Below are positions 45,901-56,279 of a stretch of 64,000 nucleotides of DNA, piece by piece; positions within the stretch are counted from its first letter, which is position 1, and the number at the start of each line of letters is the position of its first letter. The DNA is from Trichuris trichiura (taxonomy: Eukaryota > Nematoda > Enoplea > Trichinellida > Trichuridae): assembly GCA_037903355.1 (NCBI GenBank), contig JBAJFE010000049.1, positions 306,839 to 370,838 on the forward strand, read 5' to 3'. The position numbers and the translations under genes were made by a program. The notes beneath the pieces are model-generated. The model ran no database searches. It saw only the letters and a list, made by a program, of their open reading frames with translations, and had not been told where the DNA came from.

Positions 45901-48900
45901 TGTTCTAGACGAAAATCAGGGTTACCTTAAGGACGGAGGCATCACGCTTGCGGTGCTGGTAAAAGCAGAAGCGCCTAAAGGAATATTGTAAACTTTAAGC
46001 TTTTACTAGCGTGACTGCGTTCGTATTAATTACCCGTTTTTGCAGGTCGCACGAGGCGTTCGTTAAAAAAATTGAAGACTACATCCGACTAGCCGATCTT
46101 CAGAGCAGCCGAGGTCTTATCGATAAGGCAATAGAAGTCAATATGAGCGCGGCGAAATTTTGCAAGGACAAAGACCTTGAAGTACGAGGCCGATTGGAGA
46201 CGCAGAGGGTCAACCTGATAAAGCTAAAGTTGAAACAGTCGATAGAACGCATTGAAAATGGTACGAGTCTATTTGTTGTTGAAAGCAGCGTTGCGTTGCC
46301 TTGAAGTCGTCATATTTTTTTTACGTTGCAGTTGCGCACAAAAGCCAAAATGGCGACTGCCACACTCTCAACTCTCTACGTCACGCCTTGGTTGGCAATA
46401 TGGGATGCACAAAGAATGGCCACCACAAGATGCTTAAGGAAAAGACGGCGGCCGCTTTGCGCAATGTCCATCATAATTGCGCTTTGTACAAAGAGGGTTG
46501 CAACATGAGGCACGTCAAAAAGGCTTTCACGCCTACGTTGAAACTGAGAGGCGGTGAAGTTGCCGATTGCAAAGAATACAATAGCCATGAAAATCCAGTA
46601 GCGCCTGAGAAGGTCAGTCAGGATACTAATGCGCATAACAACAGTAGTGATAGCGGACCGTTGCTTGATGAAATAATACCGGTCAAACAGTTACTCGATG
46701 ATATGCTAACGGCGGTGACAAAATGCGATCCGTGTCAAGCACGCGTGGTGGAAGTGTTAAGTGATGAAGAACCTGACGAAGAAGATGACGAAGCTGGCGC
46801 CGACGAACAAGATCGGTACACGTCCAGCGGTAGCGATGGTTACGAGGAGGTGGAGTTGGAAGTATGCGATCGTTGCCTTGTTGAACGTTTGGAAAAAATG
46901 AGCTCCGAACTACCGGACGGTAGTGTCGAAACAACGGACGCCTGCTGCCAGACGGAGGTAGCGGAGAGTAGCGCGACCAACGATGGTCCCACAGAAATGT
47001 TGGCCATTCGCCAAGCTCCCTTAGGTGCCACGGGAACGCCGGAAGTTAAAAGATATCCTCCAGTGAAACTTAAGCGTAATCAATTGCTTACCGGTCCTCC
47101 GGAGAAGCTTAAATCAACAGAACAGCAAACGCAGCAACAGCAGCAGCAACCTGCTTTTGTTGTTGGAGAAGTGAGCCTGCCCGTTTCGAATGCCGATGAT
47201 GTTAATAATACTGCCTGCGAGAACGAGAATGACCAAAAACGGCAAGCAGCCAATCGCTTGACCCCCGGCGGCATGATGGAAATAATCAAAGAAGACTTGC
47301 GCAGTATGACTGGCAAAATTGAAGCCAACCTGGAAAAGATGAACGTACTCAGCCAGGATGCTATTAGCATTGGAGCTCGTATTAAGGTGAAAGGATCGGA
47401 CAGCGTAAAAAAGGCGACGGCCATATTGAATCTACGTCAGTCGCAGGAGGAAGATTCGCCCTTAGCGAAGGCGGAAAAGGCGGCCAGAAGACCAGCGTTG
47501 CGAATTTCAAGCTCCGATAATCGAGCGAAAGATGCAAATGACCAAGAGGACGAGCAACAACAGAAGGCGGCCAGCGAACCTGGTCGTCGCAAAAAGATTC
47601 CGTCGATGCGTAAAGCGAATTTTCAAACGTCCGAGCCGGACTTCGTTCAGGAATTGAAACGCTGTCGTCCAGCTCTACTTGGCGACGGTATGCTGAAGGA
47701 AACGCAAGAAATCTTTTCCCAAGAGGATGAAGTGTTGGTCAATTGCGGAAAGTTGATTTGCGAACGGGACAACACGCCAGTTGCCGAGACGGTTAAAAGG
47801 GTAGCCAAGCAAATGAGGGTGAGATATTGACAAGCGGCCTGCGCATATGTTGAATTGTTTTTATTTTTAATTCACGTCTTGCGTTGTTAGGAGATGCAAA
47901 GGCAGGCGGAATATTGCCGCAACGAGCTGTCCGAGCAGTGCAAGCGGCATTTCCGCGAGGAGCATCGCCTTAACAAGTTGAACAAACATCTGCAAGCTTC
48001 CCTGGACAGTGCTAATGAAAAGCTTGAAAAGTAAGTTGGAATTCAAACCGCTTCTTTACGCGTCCTTGAAAACTAGTTTACCAACTACCCTACCGTCGCG
48101 TTACGGTATTGAGCAGTTCAAATTTGAATTTAAACTAATCTTTTGGAACTCATATTGAAAATATCTTTATTACGGATTCTCTCCCGTTGAGAAGTAAAAT
48201 AAAAAATTTTTTTCTTCCTTCCGAAGCTTTCGGGTCTGCCGCGACCCGTCTTCAGCGGTCCAATGAAGTCCAAACTTCATTGGACCGCTGAAGACGGGTC
48301 GCGGCAGACCCGAAAGCTTCAGAAGGAAGAAAAAATCTTTAATTTTACTTCTCAACGGGAGAGAATCCGTATTAAAGATATTTTCAATATGAAAACACAC
48401 GCTCCCGTACAAAAGCATCATGTTTTCAATCTTTTGGAACTATTCTTCCTACAGCATCAAAATGGATGCCTACTTGTGGTGGCAAGAATGGTTCTGAAAG
48501 TTTTTGCTCAACCTGAAAGTGTCAGCGCGTACGACCTTAAAAGGCTGCAACATTTGTAATGGTCTATCGTCTTTCCGTAGGTAGATTAATAGATAATTCG
48601 AGCTTTCAAATGATTAATCCAATAGATAAAAACGAGTGATAAAACTAAAGATCAAATACTTGAACATGAAACGCATCCTAGCGGGTATACTCCTCATAAG
48701 GTCGCTTTCAGGTTACACAATTACAGCGACGTCTCGTTGTTTGAGCTACGTTGCATTTTCAGCGCTGTAGTCCATAGCAAAAGAAAATTATTGTAAAAAA
48801 GCAGTATGCGGAAAGCCTATTCAAGCAAAAGAGTGCATTTTACTATGTCAGCTACAAGCTAGCATAAGACTATATGAAGAAAGTGTTTTTCTGTTATTAA

Positions 48901-51900
48901 CTTGTTTTCGTATGACGGAGGGAGCCATTTTTAAATTGTGACGGTGCGTTGCGAAACAAAGCAAGTAGAAGATGGAGAATTTTCAAATGTGGAAAAAGGG
49001 TCTACGTTGCAACTGAAATTGAATGATAAAATAATTTTTGAAATACGCTCTACGCTGGGCGCTTCACTCCGGCTGATAAGGGAACGAGTTGGGTTTTGAG
49101 AGGATCGTCTTATGTTGCTTCTGAAACTGTCAAGTATTGTGACGTCATCAGTGAGCGAATTTCAACATCCGGTTAAAGATTACTCTTATCTTATCGATCG
49201 GTTGTTTTTCACTGATGCTGTTCCTAAGAAGGCTAAAGTCAGTTATTGTGCCGAAAATGTTCGAAAGCATCGAAGGGCTCTTCAGTATTTCTTGAAATTT
49301 GCATATACTACTGAATACGACAGCCTGTAGACTAAACTGTTTATTAGCATGTTGAATTGTGTATCCCAGTCGTTAGTATGTATAAATAAATCATGTCGCG
49401 AGGTGCTTGTAAGTAAACGCGTAAACATTTGTTTACGAAGGCTATAAAAATAAGGCTACGTAAGTTCGTCGACTAAACTAGAATTTTAGTTGTTCCAAAA
49501 AAGTGATAGCTGCAAGAACCGACGCGCCTGCCAGAAAATAGTGACAACTTTATCGTTTCGTCTACTTAAGCCTTGTCACGTTAAAAATTTTCTTCTAGAG
49601 TTAATGAGTCGCAACGTTGACTTCCGTCGGTAGCAAAGCGGCACTGAAGTAGTTTGGAAAGTTTTTTCTTTCTATGTTTTTTGTGATGTTGCACATTGAA
49701 AAAGCTTTGCGCTGTCCGGAGAAATGAAAAAGATGAGATTGTCCCCAATTTTTGCTCCGCGTTAACGAAGCAGTGGTCGTTTAATGACTGCGACAGAGTG
49801 TGCAAGAAGCGTTAAGCTATTGTACCTTAAACATTTAAAGTCAGTCAAGAACAGAGACTACTACTTATTTCTTACCGAGATGGCGTTGCGACGCTTTATT
49901 TGATCGAAGCGTATCGGTTCTTTGCGCGGCGCCTGTCAATTTTAATAATTTTTTCCTGTCAAGTTTGTAGAGAAGGTAGTGATGGCATTGCCCAACGTTT
50001 CGATCCGAACCTTTAATGGAAGTTCATGTTTCGAAGTGTAGCTATGTACTAACTCATTCCTAATGGGCCGGCTAAAATCTTGTATCTTAGTTACGTTGCT
50101 ACATGCTAGTGTAAAGCTCACGCTTTCTAGTCTACGCACAGTTGTTTTGTCCCCTTTAAAGCAAAACTGGCGTTTTTGTTTACCCATTAAAAATGCGGTC
50201 CAAAGTTTCATATTTTGTTTTTTTCTTCAGGATCGAATTTGCTTTACTTCAATGAATAAACAAAATATTCGTATTGGTAGCGACTGGAAAAATTAAAGGT
50301 TAACGTGATAGAGCAGAATTTATCCTCGATTAAGACCCATGTTGCAATCCGCGAGAGAAACAGTAGCTAGTCGCGCAAGATGCAAATTTATTTTCGAGTT
50401 TTTCGCGTAACTTTTTTTCGAGCTATTTTATTGTTGCAGAGCTAATCAACAATTGAAAGAACGTCGAGCGGAAATGAAAAAGCTGGAAAAGCGCGTCAAA
50501 GCGGAAAACAGCTCCGCGAGCGAAAATGCGCTTTTGTCCCGCAAGGTGGAATCGCTTGAATACGAACTGCGCGAATTGCGTTCAAAGCACGAGGAGGAAC
50601 GGCGCAAGTTTACCGAAGAGAATCGACGCCTTAACGAAATGAAAGTGGCAATGCAAAAGGAGATGAACTACGCGAACGCCGAAATCGAAAGGCTGCAAAA
50701 CGCGTTGGACGATAAAAGTTGCGCGCTGACGAAGTTGGAAAAGGAGCGTGCTCGCGAAAGGACCAACGCCCAAAGCCAGCTTAAAGAGACTAGCGAACGT
50801 GCCCGGCGCGCCGAAGTGACCATTCTTGAGTTGCGCCTCGAATACGGTCTCAAATTGCTGCTACGCGCTCACGAGGATTGTCAGTGTCACTTGTCTCAAT
50901 TCGACGAAATTGCCAAAAAGCACGGTTCCATTATTTGTCCGGCCGACATGAAAGCGCTGGCCAGTTTCCAGCAGGAGTGGATAAAGGTGAAATCGACAAT
51001 TGCGGACATGATGCAAAAATCCAAGGTTTGAAGCACTGAGGTGTGGCGGCGGGATTTTGTTACGCTTTTCTTTGCTAGGCTGAATTTCAACAACAAATTG
51101 ACGCGGTTCGTAGCGGCAAGTTGCTAAGCAGTCTGCCCCAATTGGAAATTCCAAAACCTCCACCTCAGCCGGCATTGCCTCGTATTTGCATAGGCAAGAA
51201 TGTAAGGAGAAAATTTTTTTGTCGAACTTTTCTTCGCCATTGGCTCTATGTACATTTGTGATAGGCTGCGCAACGTGCAATTGTCCCACCCATAGGAACA
51301 ACGGTGGTTTCAAGGCCTTCTTCCAGCGTTGCTGCCGGGGGTGGCAAATCGCCGGGAGCTTCGTCAACAGGTTCATCGTCGCCTTCAAAACCGGAAGCTC
51401 GTCCTTTGGTGGTCAACGACGTTGCACCGTCCGTATCGTCGTCCTATGCTGCCGCTGCCGTTGCAGACCGTACTGCAAGTACACTGTATTCGAGCGGTCA
51501 GTCGATTCCCAGTGCAAACGGGCCGAATAGTCGCAATTGGTCAGACCCTTTGCATATGCAACAGCAGTTGTTTGACGGCAAAGCTTTTGGAACGATGTTC
51601 GACAGTTTTGCTGGTTCCAACGACAGCAGCCCGCTACCGTCAGCCAGCAGTTGGGGTTGGACAAATTCAAGACCATCGGACGTTTGTTCGCCGATTCAGT
51701 CTTTGAGTGACTATTCCTCAACGTCCAATTGCACCCGAACTCCATCGGGAGAACGGTCGGAATGCAGTCCATGTACAGTGAGGGTAAGAAATGTTACCCT
51801 TCACGCGTAGCGTTAACCATTATGCCTCACCAGGCGAGCGCGTACGACGGTGTGGACAAGAGTGCGTCGGCGAGTACCGATACGCTTATAGCCAAAGTAC

Positions 51901-52451
51901 TAACCAATTTTCCAACGCTATCAACGTACGACAAGTCCTAAGGTTATGGTATTGACTAACTTTTAAAATAATATCAATTAGGGCTGAAGTGCAACAGTTG
52001 CTGGAAGAGTTTCGAGTTATGCAAGCGTCCAAGTCTCTGAAAGGAATGTCTAGCGAAGCTGTGCTCAGCGGCTTAGCCAATATGATCATTGCAAAGAGAA
52101 ATCAGGTAAGCTTTGCTACAGTAATTTGAATTTTCCCCATGAAAAGAGCGATGGTTATTTTGCAGTCGCAGAACGCTGCCAAGAATCGATTGGAAAAAGC
52201 CAATGGCAGCGGTGTGACCAAGGATGGTTGCATCTTGTGCAAACAGTCGTTCCGTGCTAATAATTCCGTAGTGACGCTGGTCTGCGGTCATAAATTTCAC
52301 GCTATGGTATTTTTCCAGCTTTGTCGGCTTTGAATTAAGGAAACGCGTTTGTTTTGTTTAGTGTATCAATAAATGGATGACCGAAAAACGCTGCTGTCCG
52401 TTGTGCACGTCTTTCGGTTTGTCGCAGGAGGAATATCCAGCTTTGGCTTGA
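42984..52451 (+). CDS. MATH - coiled-coil - RING-H2 protein, probable E3 ubiquitin ligase
   Basis: Eighteen exons, all GT..AG with consistent phase: 42,984-43,075; 43,134-43,285; 43,483-43,536; 44,004-44,150; 44,239-44,323; 45,553-45,651; 45,702-45,840; 45,899-45,987; 46,046-46,260; 46,332-47,818; 47,891-48,030; 50,440-51,025; 51,079-51,201; 51,265-51,783; 51,834-51,925 (or 51,934); 51,982-52,105; 52,166-52,306; 52,362-52,451. The product is ~1,457 aa. It begins MPKCPYC, a possible zinc-binding start. Residues ~150-290 form a MATH domain very like that of the deubiquitinase USP7 (VPWKIMVMPR, GFFLQC, SWSCQA, KENDWGYSCFMTW, GYLKD). Then come a helical segment, a low-complexity acidic and poly-Gln region (~360-850), coiled coils (~855-1,090), a Ser-rich stretch and a C-terminal RING-H2 (CILC…CGHKFH..CINKW…CCPLC). 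MATH would bind substrate and RING would recruit E2. The full architecture matches no family I know. Introns at 44,324 and 48,031 are long; the latter holds foldback element E4. Confidence 0.85.
48211..48262 (-). ncRNA. Hammerhead-like ribozyme motif, E4 left arm
   Basis: Minus strand: ACCG, CTGAAGA, an extra C, hairpin GGGTC-GCGGCA-GACCC, GAAA, AGCTT, CGG. CCG/CGG can form stem I. Confidence 0.5.
48280..48325 (+). ncRNA. Hammerhead-like ribozyme motif, E4 right arm
   Basis: CTGAAGA at 48,288-48,294, then the same hairpin, GAAA and AGCTT. Core bases intact; stem I on this side is disturbed (CAG instead of CGG). Confidence 0.5.
48442..50439 (+). other. Rest of the long intron of the MATH-RING gene
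   Basis: About 2 kb of intron after E4. A 72-codon frame at 49,112-49,330 and other short frames show no recognisable family. No further element was found. Confidence 0.5.
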
Positions 52452-52627
52452 TCTTCATGTCCTTTGCGGTCATTGGTACTGATACCGTTTGGGTATAATA
52501 TGACAGGCGGGCGCTTCGTGTCCTTGATCATCTAAGGTAACTGATGAAGAAGATGCTACGCTACCTTGCTTTCTTTACGGCCAACTTCGTTTCCATTGGC
52601 ATCGAAACGTGCAAAAATCGCTGGACT

Positions 52628-52633
52628 AATAAA
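52628..52633 (+). terminator. Polyadenylation signal of the MATH-RING gene
   Basis: AATAAA about 177 bases after the stop codon at 52,451. Confidence 0.5.
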
Positions 52634-52899
52634 AGTTAATCTCAATCATTTTTCCTTCGGTTTGAAGTCAAGCTCTTGAGAGCTTAACAAACGGTGACCT
52701 TCAGGGGCACCACTGGTGCTTACATTGCTCCAATTTTGTTATCATCTTCCATATATAGCGCGTCAATAAAGCAGTTCGCTGCGTCTACGTGATGACAGTG
52801 TATGGTAAAGACTTGCGGCCCCAAAATTGGCTTTAAGCCAAAGAAAGCTCCGTAATGAAAAAACTTTATTACGGATCGGTTCCCGTTTATGTATATAAA

Positions 52900-52957
52900 A
52901 GTGACTCCGGAGCTTTTGGGTCATTCGAGACCCGTCATCAGCGGTCTAAAGTTGTAA
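52900..52957 (-). ncRNA. Hammerhead-like motif, PLE2 left end (core altered)
   Basis: GACCG, CTGATGA, an extra C, hairpin GGGTC…GACCC, AAAA in place of GAAA, AGCTC, CGGAGTC. Stem I CCG/CGG plus GA/TC. Confidence 0.4.
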
Positions 52958-53162
52958 ATACGATTTTGGCAGCGAATGCCATCTATCGTTTCCAAAGATT
53001 TTAAAGCGGGCATTTTTAAAGTTTTCCGTTGGTAGGTTTTCGCATTTGAGTCTGTCAGCGCAATTCTTTTTCTTGTTCCGTATGGCTTCTAGATTATGTC
53101 TTCGTTGTTTCGAACATTCTTCTTTGTTGTAGAATCGCTGTTTTTCCATATTGCATTCATTT

Positions 53163-53360
53163 CATTTTTTGGCTTCTTTTTTTACGGATTTTCTATGTCC
53201 CGTTGAAAACTTTTATTAATAAACTGTCCGTAGCTTTCGGGTCTGAACTTAACCCGAAAGCTACGGACAGTTTATTAATAAACGTTTTTCAACGGGACAT
53301 AGAAAATCCGTACAAAAAGAAGCCAAAAAATGAAATTATTTGGTCCCGTACGAAGACACT
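53163..53360 (+). mobile_element. Foldback element E5 nested in PLE2
   Basis: Perfect-looking inverted arms (…CCGTAGCTTTCGGGT and complement, about 53,170-53,330) with a tail TTTGGTCCCGTACGAAGACAC. Flanked by the exact 15-bp repeat ATATTGCATTCATTT (53,148-53,162 and 53,361-53,375). It keeps GGGT…ACCCGAAAGCTAC but lacks the CTGANGA half, so its hammerhead-like core is incomplete. Confidence 0.88.
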
Positions 53361-53494
53361 ATATTGCATTCATTTTTCTTTTTCTTTCTTTCTTCCTTTT
53401 TTCTTTTTCTTTCTTTGTTTCATATATATTTCAATTTTATCCATTTCTATTTGTTCTAATTATTTGTTTTCTCTTCTTTCCCGGTTTTTGTATT

Positions 53495-54230
53495 TCATCC
53501 GTTGAGTGAGCAACAATTATACCGCGTCACAATATTTGTCCAAATCTCGCGTATGTCCACTCCTTGATCGCGGTTGTAAGTTGTATTATGTCTAATATAT
53601 GGTGCTTCTTTAATTCTTCTCAATCGTAAATTGTTTTCGTAACATAGAACTTTTGGGTGGAGTGGTTGGGTGCATTGTGTCGCGTGTTCCACTACAGCAG
53701 AGGCCTGTTTGGCTTTTTCCATTGTAATTTTTGGGTCCACGATTGGTCTGCCTCGCTGTGTGGTTAGATTGGTACCATTGTTAAGTATGGCTTTCGCGTT
53801 ATTGTAACTTGTGAGTTTTTTATGTGTTCGTTGAATCTATGCTCCATGGTGTTTCCGGTTTCACCAATATAAATCCCTGAGCAAGAACATTCAACCGCGT
53901 ATATTAATTCTGTCTTTTTGTTTTCGGGGAATTTAGTTTTGTCTGTGCGAAGAATTGCCCTGAGGTTGGGCGAACTTTTGAAAAAGACTCTGAAGCCTAA
54001 TTTTTTTCCTAATTGGACAATCTTTTCGCCTAAATCTGCCACGTAAAGAATAACCAGACAAGTGTCGTGCGGAGTGTTTTGCTTTGGAGACTCGCGTGTG
54101 CAAAGCTTGTGGTTGAACACTTGGTTGAAAAAGGATTTAGGATAACCGTTTTTGTAGAAGATTTTTCTAATGTAGTTAATTTCTGGCTGGAAATATTCGG
54201 GACTGCATTCGCTGCCAAAATCATATTTAC
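53495..54230 (-). pseudogene. Penelope GIY-YIG endonuclease remnant of PLE2
   Basis: The minus-strand frame from ~54,230 reads …PEYFQPEINYIRKIFYKNGYPK, continues through LGEKIVQLGKKLGFRVFFK and the GIY-YIG core LIYAVECSCSGIYIGETGNT (near 53,850), then is shifted near 53,780 and resumes in another frame with PKITMEKAKQASAVVEHATQ, ending CCSLNG at 53,495. No reverse transcriptase remains. Confidence 0.82.
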
Positions 54231-54232
54231 AA

Positions 54233-54290
54233 CTTTAGACCGCTGATGACGGGTCTCGAATGACCCAAAAGCTCCGGAGTCACTTTTATA
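54233..54290 (+). ncRNA. Hammerhead-like motif, PLE2 right end (core altered)
   Basis: CTGATGA at 54,243-54,249, hairpin GGGTC-TCGAAT-GACCC, AAAA instead of GAAA, AGCTC. Same as the left end. Confidence 0.4.
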
Positions 54291-54383
54291 TACATAAACG
54301 GGAACCGATCCGTAATAAAGTTTTTTCATTATGAAAATATATGGTCCCGTACCAAGACACCACGTTTTCAAAGAAAGCTCCGT

Positions 54384-55365
54384 TCTTAATTCAAACTCGG
54401 TTATAAGAGAAAACGCGAAAAAAACCAAACAATCATTGTATTATTTTTATTAGGCGGGAAGGTCTACCCAGGTCAAGTTGCTTACTGCTTACGCGAAAAA
54501 TAACTAAGTCGATTGAGGTATAGGGTACCGTATGGCAGAGGACAGCAAAAGCGTAATGTGAAGAGACGTTTTAATTTTTGATTTAAAGATGTACGTTCTG
54601 CCCTTGAAAGCTTAATTGCATCGGTGTCTGCTGCAGCTATCCGCCTCCCACGAAACCTTGCTTTGCTGTCAGCCCATTCGAAAGCAATATGGAATGACAT
54701 GCTTTCGTATAATTTGGAAACGAAAATTGAAAAACCATTTATTTTATTACTTTCTTGCAATAGGCCAATGTGCAAAATACGGAGGAAAATGACATTTATT
54801 AGTGTTGGGAACTAATTCCGCAGCAACCTGATGATCGTTTAGCTTACTGTAGTATGGAGAGGAAGTGTGACTGTGTGTGCTGCTTACGTGTCAGGTTTTG
54901 CAAGACGAGTAAAGATTTCTACATCGTTCTGTTCTATTACGTTGGATGAGTACACAGGGTGTCTCCAACAATTAGGTAAAACAATTTTAATGTTCACAAG
55001 GTTATTACATCTTTTGCAAACTATCCGTGACGTGGCCGGTCGTCGTGCTGACGTAAACAACAAGAAATGCAGGTTCCATTCGGCTTGTTAACTTGTTCTA
55101 GCCGCATCTAAGCCTAAATAAAAATCTGTTCCGTAAATTTAGGCTTAAACATAAATGAAATAGCCTATATGCTTGCCAGCGAAAGAAAACGTTCTGTTTA
55201 TGCGTGCAACAGACGCAAGACAGAGTAACACTGTAGCCTTGAACCTGCGTGCATTTTCTTTCGCACAACTTATGTGGTACGGTTAGTGTGTTTGGTTCGG
55301 TTTCTGGTAGTTGAGCTTCATTGTGGACCTGATTCTTTACCGACTGCGTTCTATAAAGTTGTGCA
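54384..55365. other. Intergenic, nothing recognised
   Basis: Two short frames (54,624 and 54,867) without recognisable domains. It presumably holds the promoter of the gene at 55,366. Confidence 0.4.
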
Positions 55366-56279
55366 ATGCTTCTCGTATGCGCTGTCTGCCGCGGTCCCTG
55401 CGTTTTGGGAGACCTGTCGCTTCTACCCTGTGGGCATGGATTGCATCGTGATTGCGCAATATTGCTCAAGAGCTCTTGTCCGAAATGTTCCAATCGAACC
55501 CATCGCGCGTTAGTAATTGATAGAATTTATCTGGACGGGGAGCAGCCGGCTGAAAAGAAAAAAGCACAACGATCCGACGTAGCAGAAGAATACCTGATTT
55601 TCTTGTTAACTGTTGGCGGCATTGTTCCAGGAATGCGGCAAGTCCGAAAAGGCTGGCCTGATTGATGCAGTTCTTCAGAACAGAGAACGCTATCAATCAA
55701 AGACCTCAGAACAAAACGAAGAAGTGGCAGTTTAGCGAGCAGTTACCTTTTGCTGAAGGGGCTGTGTTTTTCAGCTGCTAGGTTTTGAAAAGAAAATCAA
55801 GGACGTCGGGGAGCGATTAAAGACAACCAAAAAGACTCTTGGCAGCATAGTGAGCTTAGAAAAAGAATGGGATACTCTGAACGCTGAAATGCGTGAGGCG
55901 AAGAAAGAAAATCACAGGCTTAGACGGTTAGTTCAAATCGCTTAGAATTCTTATAGCTCAGTCAAGTCGTTGCTGGTTGTTTACTAGACTTCTCAAAATC
56001 AGTGAAGAAGAACAGATCATGAACGGCTGTTGCGGTACGAATGGCGATAGGAATGCTTTACTGTGCACCCTAAACGTTTTGGCAAGGTAATGCGTCAGGT
56101 TTGCTTTTTGCGTTATTTGTTTAGCGTTATTTGGTTTTAGGCAGTATGCTCACCTAAAAAAGAAGCAAGCTAAAACCATAAAGTTCAGGTTACAGCTTAC
56201 TGGCAAGCTCGCTTTGGCCAAACGGGAGTCCTCGTTTCCTGGAGCCAACCCGAATCGATCTGTTGGTGATACCCTTTAA
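55366..56279 (+). CDS. Small RING-H2 / coiled-coil protein, possibly TRAIP-like
   Basis: Five exons: 55,366-55,578, 55,631-55,729, 55,775-55,926, 55,988-56,086, 56,141-56,279; GT..AG borders and phases all fit, giving 233 aa. Residues 5-42 are a RING-H2 finger (CAVC…LPCGHGLHRDCAILL…CPKC), followed by RALVIDRIYLD, which resembles the segment after the RING in TRAIP (RTIINKLFFD), then a Lys/Glu-rich coiled coil (~70-160) and a basic C-terminus. TRAIP is a nuclear E3 ligase acting at stalled replisomes; vertebrate TRAIP is about twice as long, so this would be a short form or a different RING protein. Likely function: ubiquitin ligase. No overlap with the neighbouring gene 2.9 kb upstream. Confidence 0.7.

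Larger units (their letters stand above)
48151..48427 (+). mobile_element. Foldback (Penelope-derived) element E4 in an intron
   Basis: Inverted arms (48,151-48,268 and 48,272-48,390) plus a tail ATGAAAACA…CTCCCGTACAAAAGC. An exact 14-bp repeat AATCTTTTGGAACT flanks the unit (48,137-48,150 and 48,428-48,441). It lies in the intron between exons 11 and 12 of the MATH-RING gene. Confidence 0.9.
52854..54368 (-). mobile_element. Second Penelope-like element, endonuclease only (PLE2)
   Basis: Flanked by the exact 15-bp repeat CAAAGAAAGCTCCGT (52,839-52,853 and 54,369-54,383). Ends (about 52,854-52,985 and 54,228-54,368) are inverted copies carrying hammerhead-like motifs, with the shared tail GGTCCCGTACCAAGACACC on the right. 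Inside is only the 3' third of a Penelope ORF on the minus strand, then a pyrimidine-rich tract and the nested foldback at 53,163-53,360. It is a different family from PLE1 by sequence. Confidence 0.88.
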
